Positions 10,401-19,712 of a stretch of 61,135 bases of DNA are shown piece by piece; the first letter of the stretch is position 1, and every line of letters begins with the position of its first letter. The translations under genes were made by a program, and so were the position numbers. Origin of the DNA: Indolivaga macrotermitis (GTDB taxonomy: Bacteria; Bacteroidota; Bacteroidia; Bacteroidales; Dysgonomonadaceae); NCBI RefSeq assembly GCF_900128985.1, contig NZ_FQUC01000020.1, forward strand, positions 1 through 61,135. Direction: 5' to 3'. Below the pieces are notes generated by a model. The model had not been told where the DNA came from. It ran no database searches and worked only from the letters and a program-made list of their open reading frames with translations.

Positions 10401-12649
10401 CGTCTGAACTCTTTTTTCTTATTCAACTCGCTCTCTGAAAGCTGAGAATCTGAGAGATTGTAAAATAGTTTGATTAAGTTAATATCTTCATCATTAACAC
10501 TCATAGCTTTGATTATTGCCCAACGCAATGCATCTCTGTAGTGATCTAGTTCAATACCAGCTGCAAGTTTAGCGGCAGATTGGCGGCTATCGGAAAATAG
10601 AACGATTTTAGGATTAGCTCCCTCACTTTTTAGAGTTTTAACCAATGCATCAGCCATAACCTGATTCACCTTTTGAACACCTGTTGAATGTCTCTTTAAT
10701 GGAGGGATTCTATCTTTACCTTTCCCTCTTGCTTTTACTTCACAGCAAGGACATTGATATGGTAATTGAGTTTCTGCTTGCTCTTGATATATAATATAAT
10801 TGCCGTCTGATTTATCAATTTGATATTCCCCTGAGACATTATCATACGACACTGATTTCCAACCGCTATTTTTGGGTATGGGCTTGGATTGTGACCACTT
10901 TTTTAGAACGACATATGGGTTCTTTGATGCTCCCACAGGTTGTTGTACAGAAACAATATTTCTCCCAGATTGTATTTGAGAAAAACCACCAAGGAAAACT
11001 TCTCCGCAGCTCTCGCACAATATGAGTTCCAAGATTCGTTTCCCACAAGAGCAAATAGAATTAGGATGTTTATACATCTTTCCAATTTCTCTATCAGCAG
11101 TCTTGTACTCTTCGCATAAAGAAGAACAGCAAGGATCTGAGCAAGCCCACAATCCATTTATATTTCTGAAAAAAAAGTGGGCTCTTAACGGCATTAAATT
11201 ATTATTGCCGGTTTTAGTTTGGCATATTATCTTAATAATGGATTCGACGACGTTAGGAGCTTTGTCGGTAGGAAGCTGTAAATTTGTACAAATATCATCA
11301 ACTTTTGATGCAGTAACCTTCCCATTCTTCACCATTCCATATTTTAACCATTTATCTAACTCGTATTTATTTACAATTTCAAGAATCGATGTACAGTTTA
11401 AGTTAACTAATAGCTCTGAAGTATTTGTATTGAACTGTGATAATTGTTCTATTGGCAGTTCTACAGATGGTTTAATTATCTCATCTGATGGCGGATTTTG
11501 CAACAATACGAACCTATTTTTAACCTCTTCTGAAGTTAATCCAAAGAATTGTCCTATATACTCCCTTGTCTGTTCGTTATCCTCCATAGAAGCACTTGAT
11601 GCCAGATATTGAACTTGTGGAGAGTTTGGGGTTAACCCTAATCTATCTAATAAGATTCTAAGTATGTACGCTACTTCTGTACCTGAAGTTCCTCTATATG
11701 TATGTAGCTCATCAATAATTATATGGAAGATATTTGTAGGATCAGATTGAAGCCAAGTTTTAGTTTGTTCAAATATTGGAGATTCAATATTACGCATAAG
11801 CATAATATTGAGCATACTATAATTTGTAATTAATATGTCTGGTGCATTATCCTGCATATCTTGGCGGCACCACATTTCTGCACTATCTTCATCCATACAT
11901 GGCATTTGGTACAACAATTCAGTTGTACCATTAGCTTCAACTTCTTCTACGACTGCCTTCCAATCTCTTTCGTGTTCTTTTCGCTCTTCTCTTAGTCTAT
12001 CATCGGCTTTTTCTTTTGTTCCACTAACAGGGGTACGTCCTGTGTATCGTCCAAAATAGAATCTATTACCACCTCTATTTATATCAAGCCATTTCCGTGC
12101 ATTATTCCTACCGTCACCTTCTTTGCTATTCAGAGCCTTGCGAAGTCGTATCATTTGATCTTCGGCTAACGCATTTAGAGGATATAAAATCATTGCTCTC
12201 ATTGCACGAGGACGATTTTGCTTCGACCAAACTTTAGACTCATTTATTAGGTCCGATACAAGAGGTAAAAGGAAACATTCAGTTTTACCCGAACCAGTAC
12301 CTGTTGTTACAATAATATCCTTTCTCTCTTTTGTTGCTTCTACAATAGCTTCAACCTGATGCTCATACAATTTCCTTATAAATTTGCTGCTCCCATCAAA
12401 CAAGCCGCAATTGACAAACTCAGCAAAATCTTTGTTGATTCCCTCCTTATCACACAACTCTTCAATTGTGCATACTTCCTTATACTTCGGCACTATTTCA
12501 ATAATGGGAGGCTGGCATATAGTTGCGTCCGACAGTAGCAACTCATTTCTTTCATTATTGTAGCAATCAGAGGAAAATGGCATTCCACTGTTAATATATT
12601 TAAGGTATAACTCTCGTAATGTTCTATGTATTTTAATTGGATTGTCCAT
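7487..12649 (-). CDS. Large DEAD/DEAH helicase with DUF1998/MZB-like C-terminus (DruE-like)
   Basis: A 1,720-residue superfamily 2 helicase, probably cytoplasmic and DNA-acting. The first RecA-like domain has Walker [11 protein letters not shown] (about 115-124), DELHTYRG motif II (about 313) and motif III ASSAS. The second RecA lobe has [24 protein letters not shown] (about 1,073) and the arginine-finger box [11 protein letters not shown]. Several CxxC pairs suggest zinc ribbons ([29 protein letters not shown]). The C-terminus has [15 protein letters not shown] with a following [11 protein letters not shown], as in DUF1998/MrfA-like zinc domains. This layout and size fit DruE of Druantia anti-phage systems, though DruE is often longer. 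It is the last gene of a four-gene operon, 5 bp after the preceding stop. Other helicases with this C-terminus (MrfA type) are usually much shorter and lack these partners. Confidence 0.8.
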   Translation of the reverse strand: MDNPIKIHRTLRELYLKYINSGMPFSSDCYNNERNELLLSDATICQPPIIEIVPKYKEVCTIEELCDKEGINKDFAEFVNCGLFDGSSKFIRKLYEHQVEAIVEATKERKDIIVTTGTGSGKTECFLLPLVSDLINESKVWSKQNRPRAMRAMILYPLNALAEDQMIRLRKALNSKEGDGRNNARKWLDINRGGNRFYFGRYTGRTPVSGTKEKADDRLREERKEHERDWKAVVEEVEANGTTELLYQMPCMDEDSAEMWCRQDMQDNAPDILITNYSMLNIMLMRNIESPIFEQTKTWLQSDPTNIFHIIIDELHTYRGTSGTEVAYILRILLDRLGLTPNSPQVQYLASSASMEDNEQTREYIGQFFGLTSEEVKNRFVLLQNPPSDEIIKPSVELPIEQLSQFNTNTSELLVNLNCTSILEIVNKYELDKWLKYGMVKNGKVTASKVDDICTNLQLPTDKAPNVVESIIKIICQTKTGNNNLMPLRAHFFFRNINGLWACSDPCCSSLCEEYKTADREIGKMYKHPNSICSCGKRILELILCESCGEVFLGGFSQIQSGRNIVSVQQPVGASKNPYVVLKKWSQSKPIPKNSGWKSVSYDNVSGEYQIDKSDGNYIIYQEQAETQLPYQCPCCEVKARGKGKDRIPPLKRHSTGVQKVNQVMADALVKTLKSEGANPKIVLFSDSRQSAAKLAAGIELDHYRDALRWAIIKAMSVNDEDINLIKLFYNLSDSQLSESELNKKKEFRRDERYRKIIQLIRDKHDDYLDANDKKELEWLMRDLSLSDLEGTLNYVIHCLVSAGISPIGPKPSIANNNKAWYELFDLNTNTFKRDSSDFDYRTQIRNINKTEQLRSIFAHKKRSFESMRLGYVTLKERDSDEIKAQLLDSIVRIMGERSRIVGVDSDWSRTSLTKQSENFIKAAYKVSASKKVTEIKDEIVKTLRLKGVLTRDGELLLTGEGLAFKESTIEDKVWVCTKCKTAHLHPSVGYCINCTEKLGEPDTLTENDIDNPNDYYLSLVKNSDTIFRLHCEELTGQTSKDDFRKRQRLFQGFAYQGEERKVEEIDLLSVTTTMEAGVDIGSLSAVMMGNVPPQRFNYQQRVGRAGRRGNPLSIALTIAKGNSHDQTHYAETERMVSATPKAPYLEVRTKEIAERVIIKEVLYQALKPIILTTKDNIHGGFGRVEQWDRNKHTVETWINDNKKAIENIISTISRGTNLKDSTKSDILSLISDQLVERITGEVDNNNGVYSSLSELLANAGMLPMFGFPTRVRNLYLKYPGNKLPSEDVVSRDMDIAIASFAPGCEIVKDKLVYKAVGVVDYEYDKTGKVRVKNRSLSVIRNKLHKCKNCGFSSVTQDLDICPICSNCLDKIDACSPLGFCIDYTKKPKDFNGVYDWHSSSSDIALDCSDKLEPIEHCVKNIHIRTNVIPSTGRVHQVNDNNGALFSLGRRGENSEWICRNAISDDKERNEMKLLYESSYAFVSSKTTGVMAITLESINENININPICNDNSHAVKAAFLSWGYLVRRSIASFLDIDAQELSVGFNIDAKTRNPEVFFVEKLDNGAGYCNYLTSGEIVNNAIVMPLVEGGQEYERLTTKDHLKCSSSCYDCIRDYGNQNIHNIIDWRLGLDIARLSDNPNANIGLDIEYWKEYVDTVIINRIKRQGLAMNKISDNIIIFNDKRNTFLLTHPLWSDNYIEKIEIELGVSLERKSIYDLSKL

Positions 12650-12654
12650 ATTCT

Positions 12655-13455
12655 TTAGTTTGTTTTTATTGATTCACAAAAAATCCTATTAAGTTCTGTA
12701 TAAACTCTTCTATTTACGTTCTTAAATACATAATAGCCATTATCAATATAGGGCATTGATTCTGCAAATAATGACTCAATCATTAATGCTCTATAAATTA
12801 TTATAGGCATATGGAATATGGGCACTCTCAACTCTTTATTCTTAACATCATATATACCGTTATTCTCTTGTTTTATAACTCTATCATAAGAATAAGCAAT
12901 ATTTAATGCATCAGGATTGATTGAATGATGTGGTATAGCGTAACACTTATTATGCTCACAGTCTATGAAATACCATTTTTTAGTATCATTTATCTTTCGC
13001 GATACCACTCCGATGTAATGTTCAAAATCATCTCTTTTTATGTCATATACTTCCTGCATTGATAATACGCAATGGTCAATGGAAGGCATATTTCCCAAAA
13101 TAGATTCAAGGTTGAAATTAAATCTGTTTGGACCATTAAACTTATCAATGTCTTTGTGTAAATATATGCCTATGTAACTCGTTTGCTGTAATCCGTCAGT
13201 TAATACCGGATTTAACACAACCTGAGAATCTCTATGTTTGAATATAATGCACTCAGGAGCCATATGGTATCTGCTATTACCTGCAAATTCCACAGTGCCG
13301 CTATATAAAAGAGGGTAAAAAATATTGTAAATAGGTTTTTCTAAATCCAAATTGAGTTTGATGTTAAGATATTCACAAGTTTGTTTAATACGTTCATATC
13401 TAACATCTCCAACTTCCTTAAGCCATTTGTATAACAACTCTTGAGCGTTTTGCAT
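12655..13455 (-). CDS. Winged-helix-like protein of the helicase operon
   Basis: A 266-residue soluble protein with no family I can name. The N-terminal 75 residues read like a winged helix-turn-helix: helices in [18 protein letters not shown], then [20 protein letters not shown] as a beta hairpin wing. The remainder is a mixed beta/alpha domain with a [19 protein letters not shown] stretch. It sits 5 bp upstream of the helicase and 5 bp downstream of the 612-aa gene, so co-translation is likely. By position and length it could play the part of DruD; this is inference from gene order only. Confidence 0.6.
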   Translation of the reverse strand: MQNAQELLYKWLKEVGDVRYERIKQTCEYLNIKLNLDLEKPIYNIFYPLLYSGTVEFAGNSRYHMAPECIIFKHRDSQVVLNPVLTDGLQQTSYIGIYLHKDIDKFNGPNRFNFNLESILGNMPSIDHCVLSMQEVYDIKRDDFEHYIGVVSRKINDTKKWYFIDCEHNKCYAIPHHSINPDALNIAYSYDRVIKQENNGIYDVKNKELRVPIFHMPIIIYRALMIESLFAESMPYIDNGYYVFKNVNRRVYTELNRIFCESIKTN

Positions 13456-13460
13456 AACAT

Positions 13461-15299
13461 TTAATCTAAATACGAATCAGGATATGACTTATATCTGCGA
13501 CCTTCTTCTCGTTGTGAGTTTACAAATTCCATGGTGATAAATTTGTTACAGACAATTACTGCCGCTTCGTCTTCGCTGTAGGCATAGTCCTTAAATTCGA
13601 CACAACCATACTCTTCTATATTTGATTTGGAAATCGGTATGGCTTCTTCATTTATCGCTGTTCTTGTACCAAAAATCCATAGGTTAGATGGGAAACCAAC
13701 CACATTATGGTCACCCGGAAGTTTGCGGCTAATTCCAATAAGGATGTCATTTATTGGCTGCATATATGATGGAATATAGGATAGGTTCATGTTCTGTAAC
13801 AATAGAATATGTATCTCTTCTGGATTATTATTAGCTGAAATAAGCATATTTTCTAGTCCACTGCAATATAAATCATCAAAAGACTTCCAGTTTGCACCTA
13901 CAGATATTGAACGTAACTTATACTGTCCGATAGCATCAATCAATGATTTAAAGATTAAAAGACTTGGCAATAATATTACGGCGATCTCCCTATTTAACCT
14001 ATTTTTCGCAACAAATAAACGAACTAAATTTTTGGACAACTCTGTTGCACTGTCATATGAAAAACAACTTTTTGACAAATGAGAGGTTAAGTGATTGCAA
14101 AAATCATCGAATTCAGTTATCTGTTCGCCGCTACACGTTACGCTTTCGATATTAATTATTGTGGAACTAATTCGTGGATTCTGGTTATGCCCCCCAATTA
14201 CATCCCTAATGATAGAAAAATCTTCAATCAAACGATTCTTGTGTTCTTCAATATCTATAAATCTTTGTTCTATAGTATCAGCTTTAGCTTCTTTTGTTTT
14301 AATCTTGTCAATAATTTGTTTGAGCTTTAATTCCTGAGCCTTGATATCTTCTTTGATCAAGTTTATCTTTGCAATATGCTCTTTTTCTATTCTCAAACAT
14401 TCATCCCCTACCTCTTTCAATTTTTGTACTTTTGCGTTTTCTATTTTTTTAATAGTTTCTCGATTATGCTCCTCGTATGTCTTTATATATTCATCTTCGT
14501 ATTCCTTAATGCTTCTTTGCAGAACATCAGATAATATGGGGTTAGAGGCCAGATCCAAAATGTTTTTTTGCGTCAATACGATTGATGGAAGTAATTCTTT
14601 AAATGCATCAAATCTAAAATTTAAAATATCAGTTGGTACTCCCAGAACATTAATTAGATCATCTGATATTTCGTTATGTTTTTCTGGATCAATGTTATAC
14701 TGTTTAATTAAATCAATGATATATTTTATGATTTCTTCATTAGTGAGAATATCGCTGTATTTAAAAGGATATTTTATATCTCCTCTTATTAAATAAACAT
14801 CATCACCAAACCTACACATATTATTATTCGTATCAAATAATCCGTCTTCAATAGGCCAATACTTAACAATTCCTTTTTTTGAATCAGCGTCAGTAATATA
14901 GTAAATTCTATTCCCGACTTTGTAATAGCTATTGCATTGACCTTGTTTGATGGCCTCCCTTAAACCGGACTTATTAATATTTATGATAGGAGTGTGGTCG
15001 TATTTAATTATTGGAGTTTCATAATCAGCAGAATACACATCCTTAGAAGGATCGTCCTTAACTTCATTTTCTCTAATGTGAAGAATGATCAATTCATCTG
15101 TCAAATGATCTCGAAATTTATACCCAAACACAGTTCCATTATGCAAGAAAATATTTTTCTGCATATCTCTGCTAAATGGTTGAAAATGGTAGTTGCCATC
15201 TTGGTAGCCTAAAGGATAAATACTTGCATGAAGACTTTCTTGACTCTTTTTTCTTGCAACACCTATGATTTTGTGTAGCTTATAATCAAAATCACTCAT
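13461..15299 (-). CDS. Coiled-coil protein with degenerate McrB-like AAA+ domain
   Basis: A 612-residue protein. The N-terminal 180 residues are beta-rich, followed by a long charged coiled coil at about 265-365. The C-terminal region (about 410-600) follows the order of an AAA+ McrB-type ATPase, but its motifs are altered. The P-loop position reads LLPSLLIFKSLIDAIG, with only the KS kept. A sensor-like SVGANWKSFDDLYCSG follows. The Walker B position reads ILLLQNMNLSY, with no acidic pair. A strand like a sensor 1 (NLWIFGTRT) comes after. It would then be a non-catalytic AAA+ protein, perhaps structural. It overlaps the upstream gene by 8 bp and has the size and place expected of DruC. Known: McrB-type motif order. 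Inferred: loss of ATPase activity. Confidence 0.6.
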   Translation of the reverse strand: MSDFDYKLHKIIGVARKKSQESLHASIYPLGYQDGNYHFQPFSRDMQKNIFLHNGTVFGYKFRDHLTDELIILHIRENEVKDDPSKDVYSADYETPIIKYDHTPIININKSGLREAIKQGQCNSYYKVGNRIYYITDADSKKGIVKYWPIEDGLFDTNNNMCRFGDDVYLIRGDIKYPFKYSDILTNEEIIKYIIDLIKQYNIDPEKHNEISDDLINVLGVPTDILNFRFDAFKELLPSIVLTQKNILDLASNPILSDVLQRSIKEYEDEYIKTYEEHNRETIKKIENAKVQKLKEVGDECLRIEKEHIAKINLIKEDIKAQELKLKQIIDKIKTKEAKADTIEQRFIDIEEHKNRLIEDFSIIRDVIGGHNQNPRISSTIINIESVTCSGEQITEFDDFCNHLTSHLSKSCFSYDSATELSKNLVRLFVAKNRLNREIAVILLPSLLIFKSLIDAIGQYKLRSISVGANWKSFDDLYCSGLENMLISANNNPEEIHILLLQNMNLSYIPSYMQPINDILIGISRKLPGDHNVVGFPSNLWIFGTRTAINEEAIPISKSNIEEYGCVEFKDYAYSEDEAAVIVCNKFITMEFVNSQREEGRRYKSYPDSYLD

Positions 15300-16866
15300 A
15301 TCTATTAATGTTATTTAGTAGCTTTAATGACACATTATTCTCAAAATCAATTTTTTCATTCTTAAGTGCTTTTACCCATCGCTTTAATGCAGGGCTTGAT
15401 GCATTAGGTTTTGAATAGGGTTCAAAGTTAAGACCTATAATTCCTTCCACATTTGGAACCGGCAACCATTTCTTTTCCTTCTTTTTAATTTCCCATTTGC
15501 AAAATGCCTCATGCCACAGGATACTTTTGTTTGATGAAGATACCATCGTAATTTTAAACTCTCTACTTTTAGGAAATTTAAAAGAATGCTCACCTTCAGG
15601 TAAAGTCAAATGGTGATCTCCTTTTACTATTGATTGAGTTTTCCCATTCATTAAATATGTACAATCCTTTCGAATGCGTAATATCGGCTCTCCCTCAATT
15701 AGATATATCCGGCGTGTAATTCTTAGCCCGCCTATTAGCTCAAAGATTTGTTCCCCACTTGAATAAAACTCCTTTGTGTGGTCGTTGTATTTAAACTCAT
15801 ATATAACTATATCTTTGCAATAAAATACCGGGGTAGTTCCATAAAATTTACTCCGTTGAAAATTGTTAGATACTATTGCAAGCCCCGATTCATTTTTATC
15901 TCCAATAAACCTTGTTTCATCCCAATAGTTCAAATCTCCATCACTGTCCCTCTGAAAGATAATAATACTATCACGTTTATACGAATAATACTTACCCAGT
16001 TCTTGATAAAAAGTAGAATCTATTCGAAAATTTGTAATTTTAGATCCGTCTTCTTTTCTGATATCAATTCTATATATATCGTTTTTGTCAGATAGATGTA
16101 TTTGAAATAGCTCTTTTCGTTGTGCCTTTTTACATCGTGCTTCATATGGTTCAATATACTCTCCGTCCCAAACTATATAATGATTATATACTTGAGATTT
16201 AACAATATCATAATCACCCGTATCCTCAAATACTGAATCAAATACCTTTTGAATATGGTTGTTTAATTGCCTGAAGTCAAATCTAATATCAATGATATTC
16301 CAAAAATCTGAGTAAAAGATATTCTCATAAGGTTGCAACTTGTATCTGTTAAATACAGAAGCGATATATTTCAGATCCTCTCTATTTAACAAATACTTTG
16401 CTAGTTCTAGTGGATATTGTATAAATCTGTTTTTATAAAACCTTGGTTGACATTCTCGTACTATAAAATCATTATTTGTGCACCATTCATAAAAACTTCT
16501 CCACACTTTTTCTTGATTTTTACTATACCACGCCTGTAAATAGCTAACATCACGATTTATTATCTCACATAACCTTGGATTGTAAGCGTTTGCAGAATAC
16601 TCACCATCTGATTCGCATTTAGACGCAGCATAAAGTTGTAATGACACAATCGCTATAATGGAGTCAATACTTCTAATTGGATCGGGATAAGGAGTGAACA
16701 GATCTGAACACAGATTCTTTATAAGGCTATCTCTTGAAGTTTCAATTTTATTTGCTGTATTTTCCATAAACTGCTCATCAATAACAAGTGAAGCAAATTC
16801 ATCTTTCTTGTCATGTGTAAGAAAGGTGTCAATTACATATCTTGAGAACAGTTCGTATGTTTTCAT
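15292..16866 (-). CDS. First gene of helicase operon, unknown (DruB-like by position)
   Basis: A 524-residue soluble protein without a family I recognise. The N-terminal 250 residues are helical and rich in Trp, Tyr and Phe. The C-terminal half is beta-rich, with strands such as GGLRITRRIYLIEGEPILRI and HHLTLPEGEHSFKFP that look like Ig or beta-sandwich folds. It is the promoter-proximal gene of the four-gene operon and overlaps the next gene by 8 bp. Its start codon overlaps, in ATGA style, the end of a decayed SLOG-like frame at 16,867-17,068. Confidence 0.6.
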   Translation of the reverse strand: MKTYELFSRYVIDTFLTHDKKDEFASLVIDEQFMENTANKIETSRDSLIKNLCSDLFTPYPDPIRSIDSIIAIVSLQLYAASKCESDGEYSANAYNPRLCEIINRDVSYLQAWYSKNQEKVWRSFYEWCTNNDFIVRECQPRFYKNRFIQYPLELAKYLLNREDLKYIASVFNRYKLQPYENIFYSDFWNIIDIRFDFRQLNNHIQKVFDSVFEDTGDYDIVKSQVYNHYIVWDGEYIEPYEARCKKAQRKELFQIHLSDKNDIYRIDIRKEDGSKITNFRIDSTFYQELGKYYSYKRDSIIIFQRDSDGDLNYWDETRFIGDKNESGLAIVSNNFQRSKFYGTTPVFYCKDIVIYEFKYNDHTKEFYSSGEQIFELIGGLRITRRIYLIEGEPILRIRKDCTYLMNGKTQSIVKGDHHLTLPEGEHSFKFPKSREFKITMVSSSNKSILWHEAFCKWEIKKKEKKWLPVPNVEGIIGLNFEPYSKPNASSPALKRWVKALKNEKIDFENNVSLKLLNNINRYE

Positions 16867-17068
16867 TGCGCTTGATTGTTCTTATTCAGTAATTCATAAC
16901 GGTCCAGCCCTTAGAAGCTTTCAATTTTATTAAAGTTTTCAAGAGATGGTTTTACTCTTGGTTCATAAATGGAATGGTGATAATTGTCAAAGCGTTCGGA
17001 TGTTTCACTTTTAGTTTCAACACTTCATCCACACAAAGCATATCCCACTACAAGCCATGAGATACGTA
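16867..17068 (-). pseudogene. Decayed SLOG/DUF1273-like gene fragment
   Basis: On the minus strand one frame reads KYVSHGL, a stop, then WDMLCVDEVLKLKVKHPN and ALTIITIPFMNQE. This follows the SLOG pattern (vSGGALGxDxxxAExVLxLKxxxP, then a hydrophobic strand ending in P). A shift of frame then gives GLDRYELLNKNNQAQ, like the RY-xx-L segment that follows in intact SLOG proteins such as the one at 4,663-5,151. In-frame stops and the shift mean it is dead. It directly precedes the helicase operon. Confidence 0.45.
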
Positions 17069-17092
17069 TTTTTATCAGTATTTGATAGCAGG

Positions 17093-17977
17093 TCATTCAT
17101 TCTCTTCATAGTAATATGAATAATCTATCCCTTTCATAAACATTTCACGGCTATCAATTTCGTCTGTAAGCGCAATTTTTAGCAAACTTCTCAACTTAGT
17201 GCTATCTGTGGAGCTTTCTATCATCGCACCCATATAATCGTTTTTGTTGATTTTACTCCAATCAACACATTTCTTTAATCGTTTTTTCAGTATCAAATCC
17301 AACCAAATACGTGTACTTCGCCCGTTACCTTCCATAAATGGATGGGCGATATTCATTTCTACATATTTTTCAGCAATTTCGTTGAATGTGCTTTCTGGCA
17401 TTTGTTCTATTTCCTTTAGCGTGTTCCCTAAAAAATGCGCCACAGCAAACTGAAATCCGCCTTTTGAAATGTTCTTTTGCCTTATTTGTCCAGCAAAGTC
17501 ATATAATCCGCCAAAAATATAGGCATGAATTTGTCGCAAACTTTTTGTTGTCCCGATTTCAGCATCATTGATGAGATTGCTTTCAAAAAGAGAATATGCC
17601 TTTTTCTTACTCTGTCCGTCAATACTATTGTCGCTGTATGTAAACCAATCAAGGAATTTAACAGCTTTGTTGTTCGGAAAATGTTTAGCTAATGAAATAA
17701 TACCATCACTATCAAGCGTATCTGCTAGACGTTTCTTGCTATCCGGTGCTACGAATTTGAAGCCGTGAGTAGCACTCACAAGTTCGTTTTGTTCTTTGAT
17801 AAGTTTTCGCTTTAACCAGCGCCAGTAGTTGTTTGCTTTCGTATAATCATCCTGACCATATAGTACAGCAACAACATCTACGACGTTGAACCACCATTTG
17901 TTGTTCTCTTCGTCCCAAATAGCACGAACTTCACGGTCATCAAAAAAACGGATAGATATCTTTGCCTTATTGCTCAT
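17093..17977 (-). CDS. Fic-family protein with N-terminal Bro-N-like domain
   Basis: A 294-residue protein with two domains. Residues about 8-115 resemble a Bro-N or RhuM-type DNA-binding domain ([18 protein letters not shown], then [11 protein letters not shown]). Residues about 145-275 are a Fic fold: a flap-like KGGFQFA segment and the active-site loop [12 protein letters not shown] at about 213-224, an intact HxFx(D/E)GNGRxxR motif. Fic enzymes usually transfer AMP from ATP to target proteins; the target here is unknown. I see no clear inhibitory S/TxxxE(G/N) helix within this protein. It immediately follows the 105-aa gene, stop and start being adjacent (TAAATG), so the pair may be a toxin-antitoxin unit or a remnant of one. 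Confidence 0.8.
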   Translation of the reverse strand: MSNKAKISIRFFDDREVRAIWDEENNKWWFNVVDVVAVLYGQDDYTKANNYWRWLKRKLIKEQNELVSATHGFKFVAPDSKKRLADTLDSDGIISLAKHFPNNKAVKFLDWFTYSDNSIDGQSKKKAYSLFESNLINDAEIGTTKSLRQIHAYIFGGLYDFAGQIRQKNISKGGFQFAVAHFLGNTLKEIEQMPESTFNEIAEKYVEMNIAHPFMEGNGRSTRIWLDLILKKRLKKCVDWSKINKNDYMGAMIESSTDSTKLRSLLKIALTDEIDSREMFMKGIDYSYYYEENE

Positions 17978-18295
17978 TTATTTTACGAAGTTTTCATCCA
18001 CTAAATCGGCATAAAAATATTTTATCCTCTCTTTTGTAGCATCGGAAGTTCCTGTTTTCAGAATACGATGAAACTTTTTTACAATATCATCAACAAGTAC
18101 AGCTTCCAAACCTTTGAGATCAATAGTATGTGTCTCAAAAATATAGCGGGTTTGTACTTCAGCTAGTTTACTATTTTCAATTTTATTGAAATTATAGGTA
18201 AGGTTCACTTGCGTTTTGTGATACAATCCACCTTTTGGTTTAGTCTGATTCTTTTCCTTGAGGTTTGTCAGCAATCTATTCATTATCGTTAGCAA
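17978..18295 (-). CDS. Truncated Fic-like N-terminal protein or antitoxin
   Basis: A 105-residue protein (the likelier start is MNRLL, four codons in). It matches the N-terminal part of class II Fic proteins: GGLYHKTQVNLTYNFNKIEN is the region that normally holds the inhibitory S/TxxxE(G/N) helix, here with Phe where Ser is usual. QTRYIFETHTID and KKFHRILKTGTSDATKE follow. The Fic active-site loop is absent, and the segment between VDDIV and FHRIL appears shortened. It could be a decayed Fic protein, or a stand-alone inhibitor of the Fic protein encoded immediately downstream. Confidence 0.55.
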   Translation of the reverse strand: MLTIMNRLLTNLKEKNQTKPKGGLYHKTQVNLTYNFNKIENSKLAEVQTRYIFETHTIDLKGLEAVLVDDIVKKFHRILKTGTSDATKERIKYFYADLVDENFVK

Positions 18296-18860
18296 TATAT
18301 TGTTTCAATATCAAGCAAATATATGAAAAATAATGAGTTTCAGGAGGGGTAATTTAGGGAAATTTAAGTATGTAGATGTGTTTTATGAGGATAGTTTTTC
18401 ATATAATTTTTCTTTTCAATTTGTAAACACATCTTTCTATGGAAAGAATTAATTAGTTAACACTTTTATGGAAAATACAATCCGAAACGGAGCGAAGATG
18501 TCGAGATTTTTTGTAAAACCGCTTGTGGCTTGGTGTTGACGTTTTATTCTTAGGATATACAGATGCGGGCCGGGATAAAACAGCAGGGACATATGACAAC
18601 CAATGACATTTCTCTTTTAATTTATTTCTGAAGCAAACAAAATACAAAACACAATAGATTGTATATGCTTGACGATGTGTTGCATATAGTGTCATTATAT
18701 GTCATCAGGGAGATTGCACTTAGTTGGGAAAGAGAAGAATATCTGTGAAAATTGCATACAAGCAATAAAATACCAATATTATAGCATTAGATAGGTGTCT
18801 ATTAAAGTATTCTTGAGTCTTTGGAAATTGGAAATGATTATATATATTAGTTTATAGTAT
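18296..18860. other. Intergenic region with integrase-tail repeat
   Basis: 565 bp between the Fic pair and jetD. It holds the second integrase 3'-end copy (18,560-18,613). No complete gene is supported. An 80-codon minus-strand frame at 18,453-18,695 spans the repeat and is probably spurious. The remainder is AT-rich. Confidence 0.5.
18560..18613 (+). repeat. Direct repeat copy 2 (integrase 3'-end remnant)
   Basis: Matches 7,081-7,134 at 47 of 54 bases. On the plus strand it still reads as the integrase tail (GYTDAGRDKTAGTYDNQ, stop) against PVTDSGRDKITGTHDNQ in copy 1. It is therefore the 3' scar of a second, related integrase gene, or an insertion-site duplication, lying 11.4 kb from the first. 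Confidence 0.75.
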
Positions 18861-19712
18861 TTATTTCATTATAAATATCTCTTGCTCCAGGCCTTTCTTA
18901 TATTTTTCTATTATCTCCAACAGCAAAAGGATATCCTTTTCAATTATATTTTTTTTATCAAATAAAATAGTTTGATTATCATAATTATTTCGGTTCCCGT
19001 TTTTACTCAAAATTATTTCTACGTTTGGAGGTAAAAAATATCTAGCTCTATTATTTAAATGTTTTTTATACTCATTCATATAAATATTTAGGCCTGCATA
19101 ATCAAAATCCCCAAAATGGAGATAATTATTAGGTATTATTTGTAACCATTTAATCAAATCGCGATTTTGTGGATAACGCGAAACAAATAATGGATGTATA
19201 TCTGAAAATAGATACTTTTGTTCTCGGATATACCGAAAACTTTCAGGATTTTCAATACCAACAATTGTAATTTCGGGAGAAAGTTGTAAATCTTCAAAAT
19301 CATAAATGAACGTGAATGTACCCTCTTTGGGATAAAGTATCATTTTTTCTCCTTTAATAATGCACTCAACGCGATCATAGCTATTGACTAAAAATCCTTT
19401 GAATGTTCTGATTGATCTCAATTTTGAGTCGGAAGATATGGCGATTGCATCTGCTCGGCTTAAATCATTCCGTTTCGATATTTCGACATAGTTTTTTAAA
19501 TTGCTGATTCCAAAATGATTTCCCAGATAATCTTTCAATTTATCTGTATTCTGTAAATAAATTAAAGTTTTTCTTCTCCCTTGAATTTGCTTATGAAGAA
19601 TACCGTTCTCCAGCATCGACTCAATAATAATATGCTTCATCTTACTGAATGGAATTTTTTCACCATCTTGTAACAAGGCAAGTTTTTCTGCTATTGAAGT
19701 TGGAAGTTTCAT
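18861..19712 (-). CDS. jetD: Wadjet protein JetD (Toprim-like nuclease subunit)
   Basis: A 283-residue protein, the last gene of a jetABCD operon. The C-terminal half has Toprim-like features of JetD/DUF2220: a strand with an acidic residue in TIVGIENPESFRYI (about 151-164) and the DxD metal site LHFGDFDYAGLNIY (about 193-206). The N-terminal part is a helical, wing-like region (DUF3322-like). JetD cleaves DNA after loop extrusion by the JetABC SMC-like complex, leading to loss of closed circular plasmids. It is shorter than JetD of type I Wadjet. Its start overlaps the jetC stop by 4 bp. Confidence 0.8.
   Translation of the reverse strand: MKLPTSIAEKLALLQDGEKIPFSKMKHIIIESMLENGILHKQIQGRRKTLIYLQNTDKLKDYLGNHFGISNLKNYVEISKRNDLSRADAIAISSDSKLRSIRTFKGFLVNSYDRVECIIKGEKMILYPKEGTFTFIYDFEDLQLSPEITIVGIENPESFRYIREQKYLFSDIHPLFVSRYPQNRDLIKWLQIIPNNYLHFGDFDYAGLNIYMNEYKKHLNNRARYFLPPNVEIILSKNGNRNNYDNQTILFDKKNIIEKDILLLLEIIEKYKKGLEQEIFIMK

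Noticed and set aside
7487-12649. DISARM (DrmA/DrmB) as the identity of the helicase operon
   Set aside because: In DISARM the helicase and the DUF1998 protein are separate genes, accompanied by a methyltransferase and a PLD-domain DrmC; here helicase and zinc region are fused and no methyltransferase or PLD gene is present.
18453-18695. 80-codon minus-strand frame
   Set aside because: It runs through the antisense of the integrase-tail repeat, so it is explained by that repeat and shows no protein motif.
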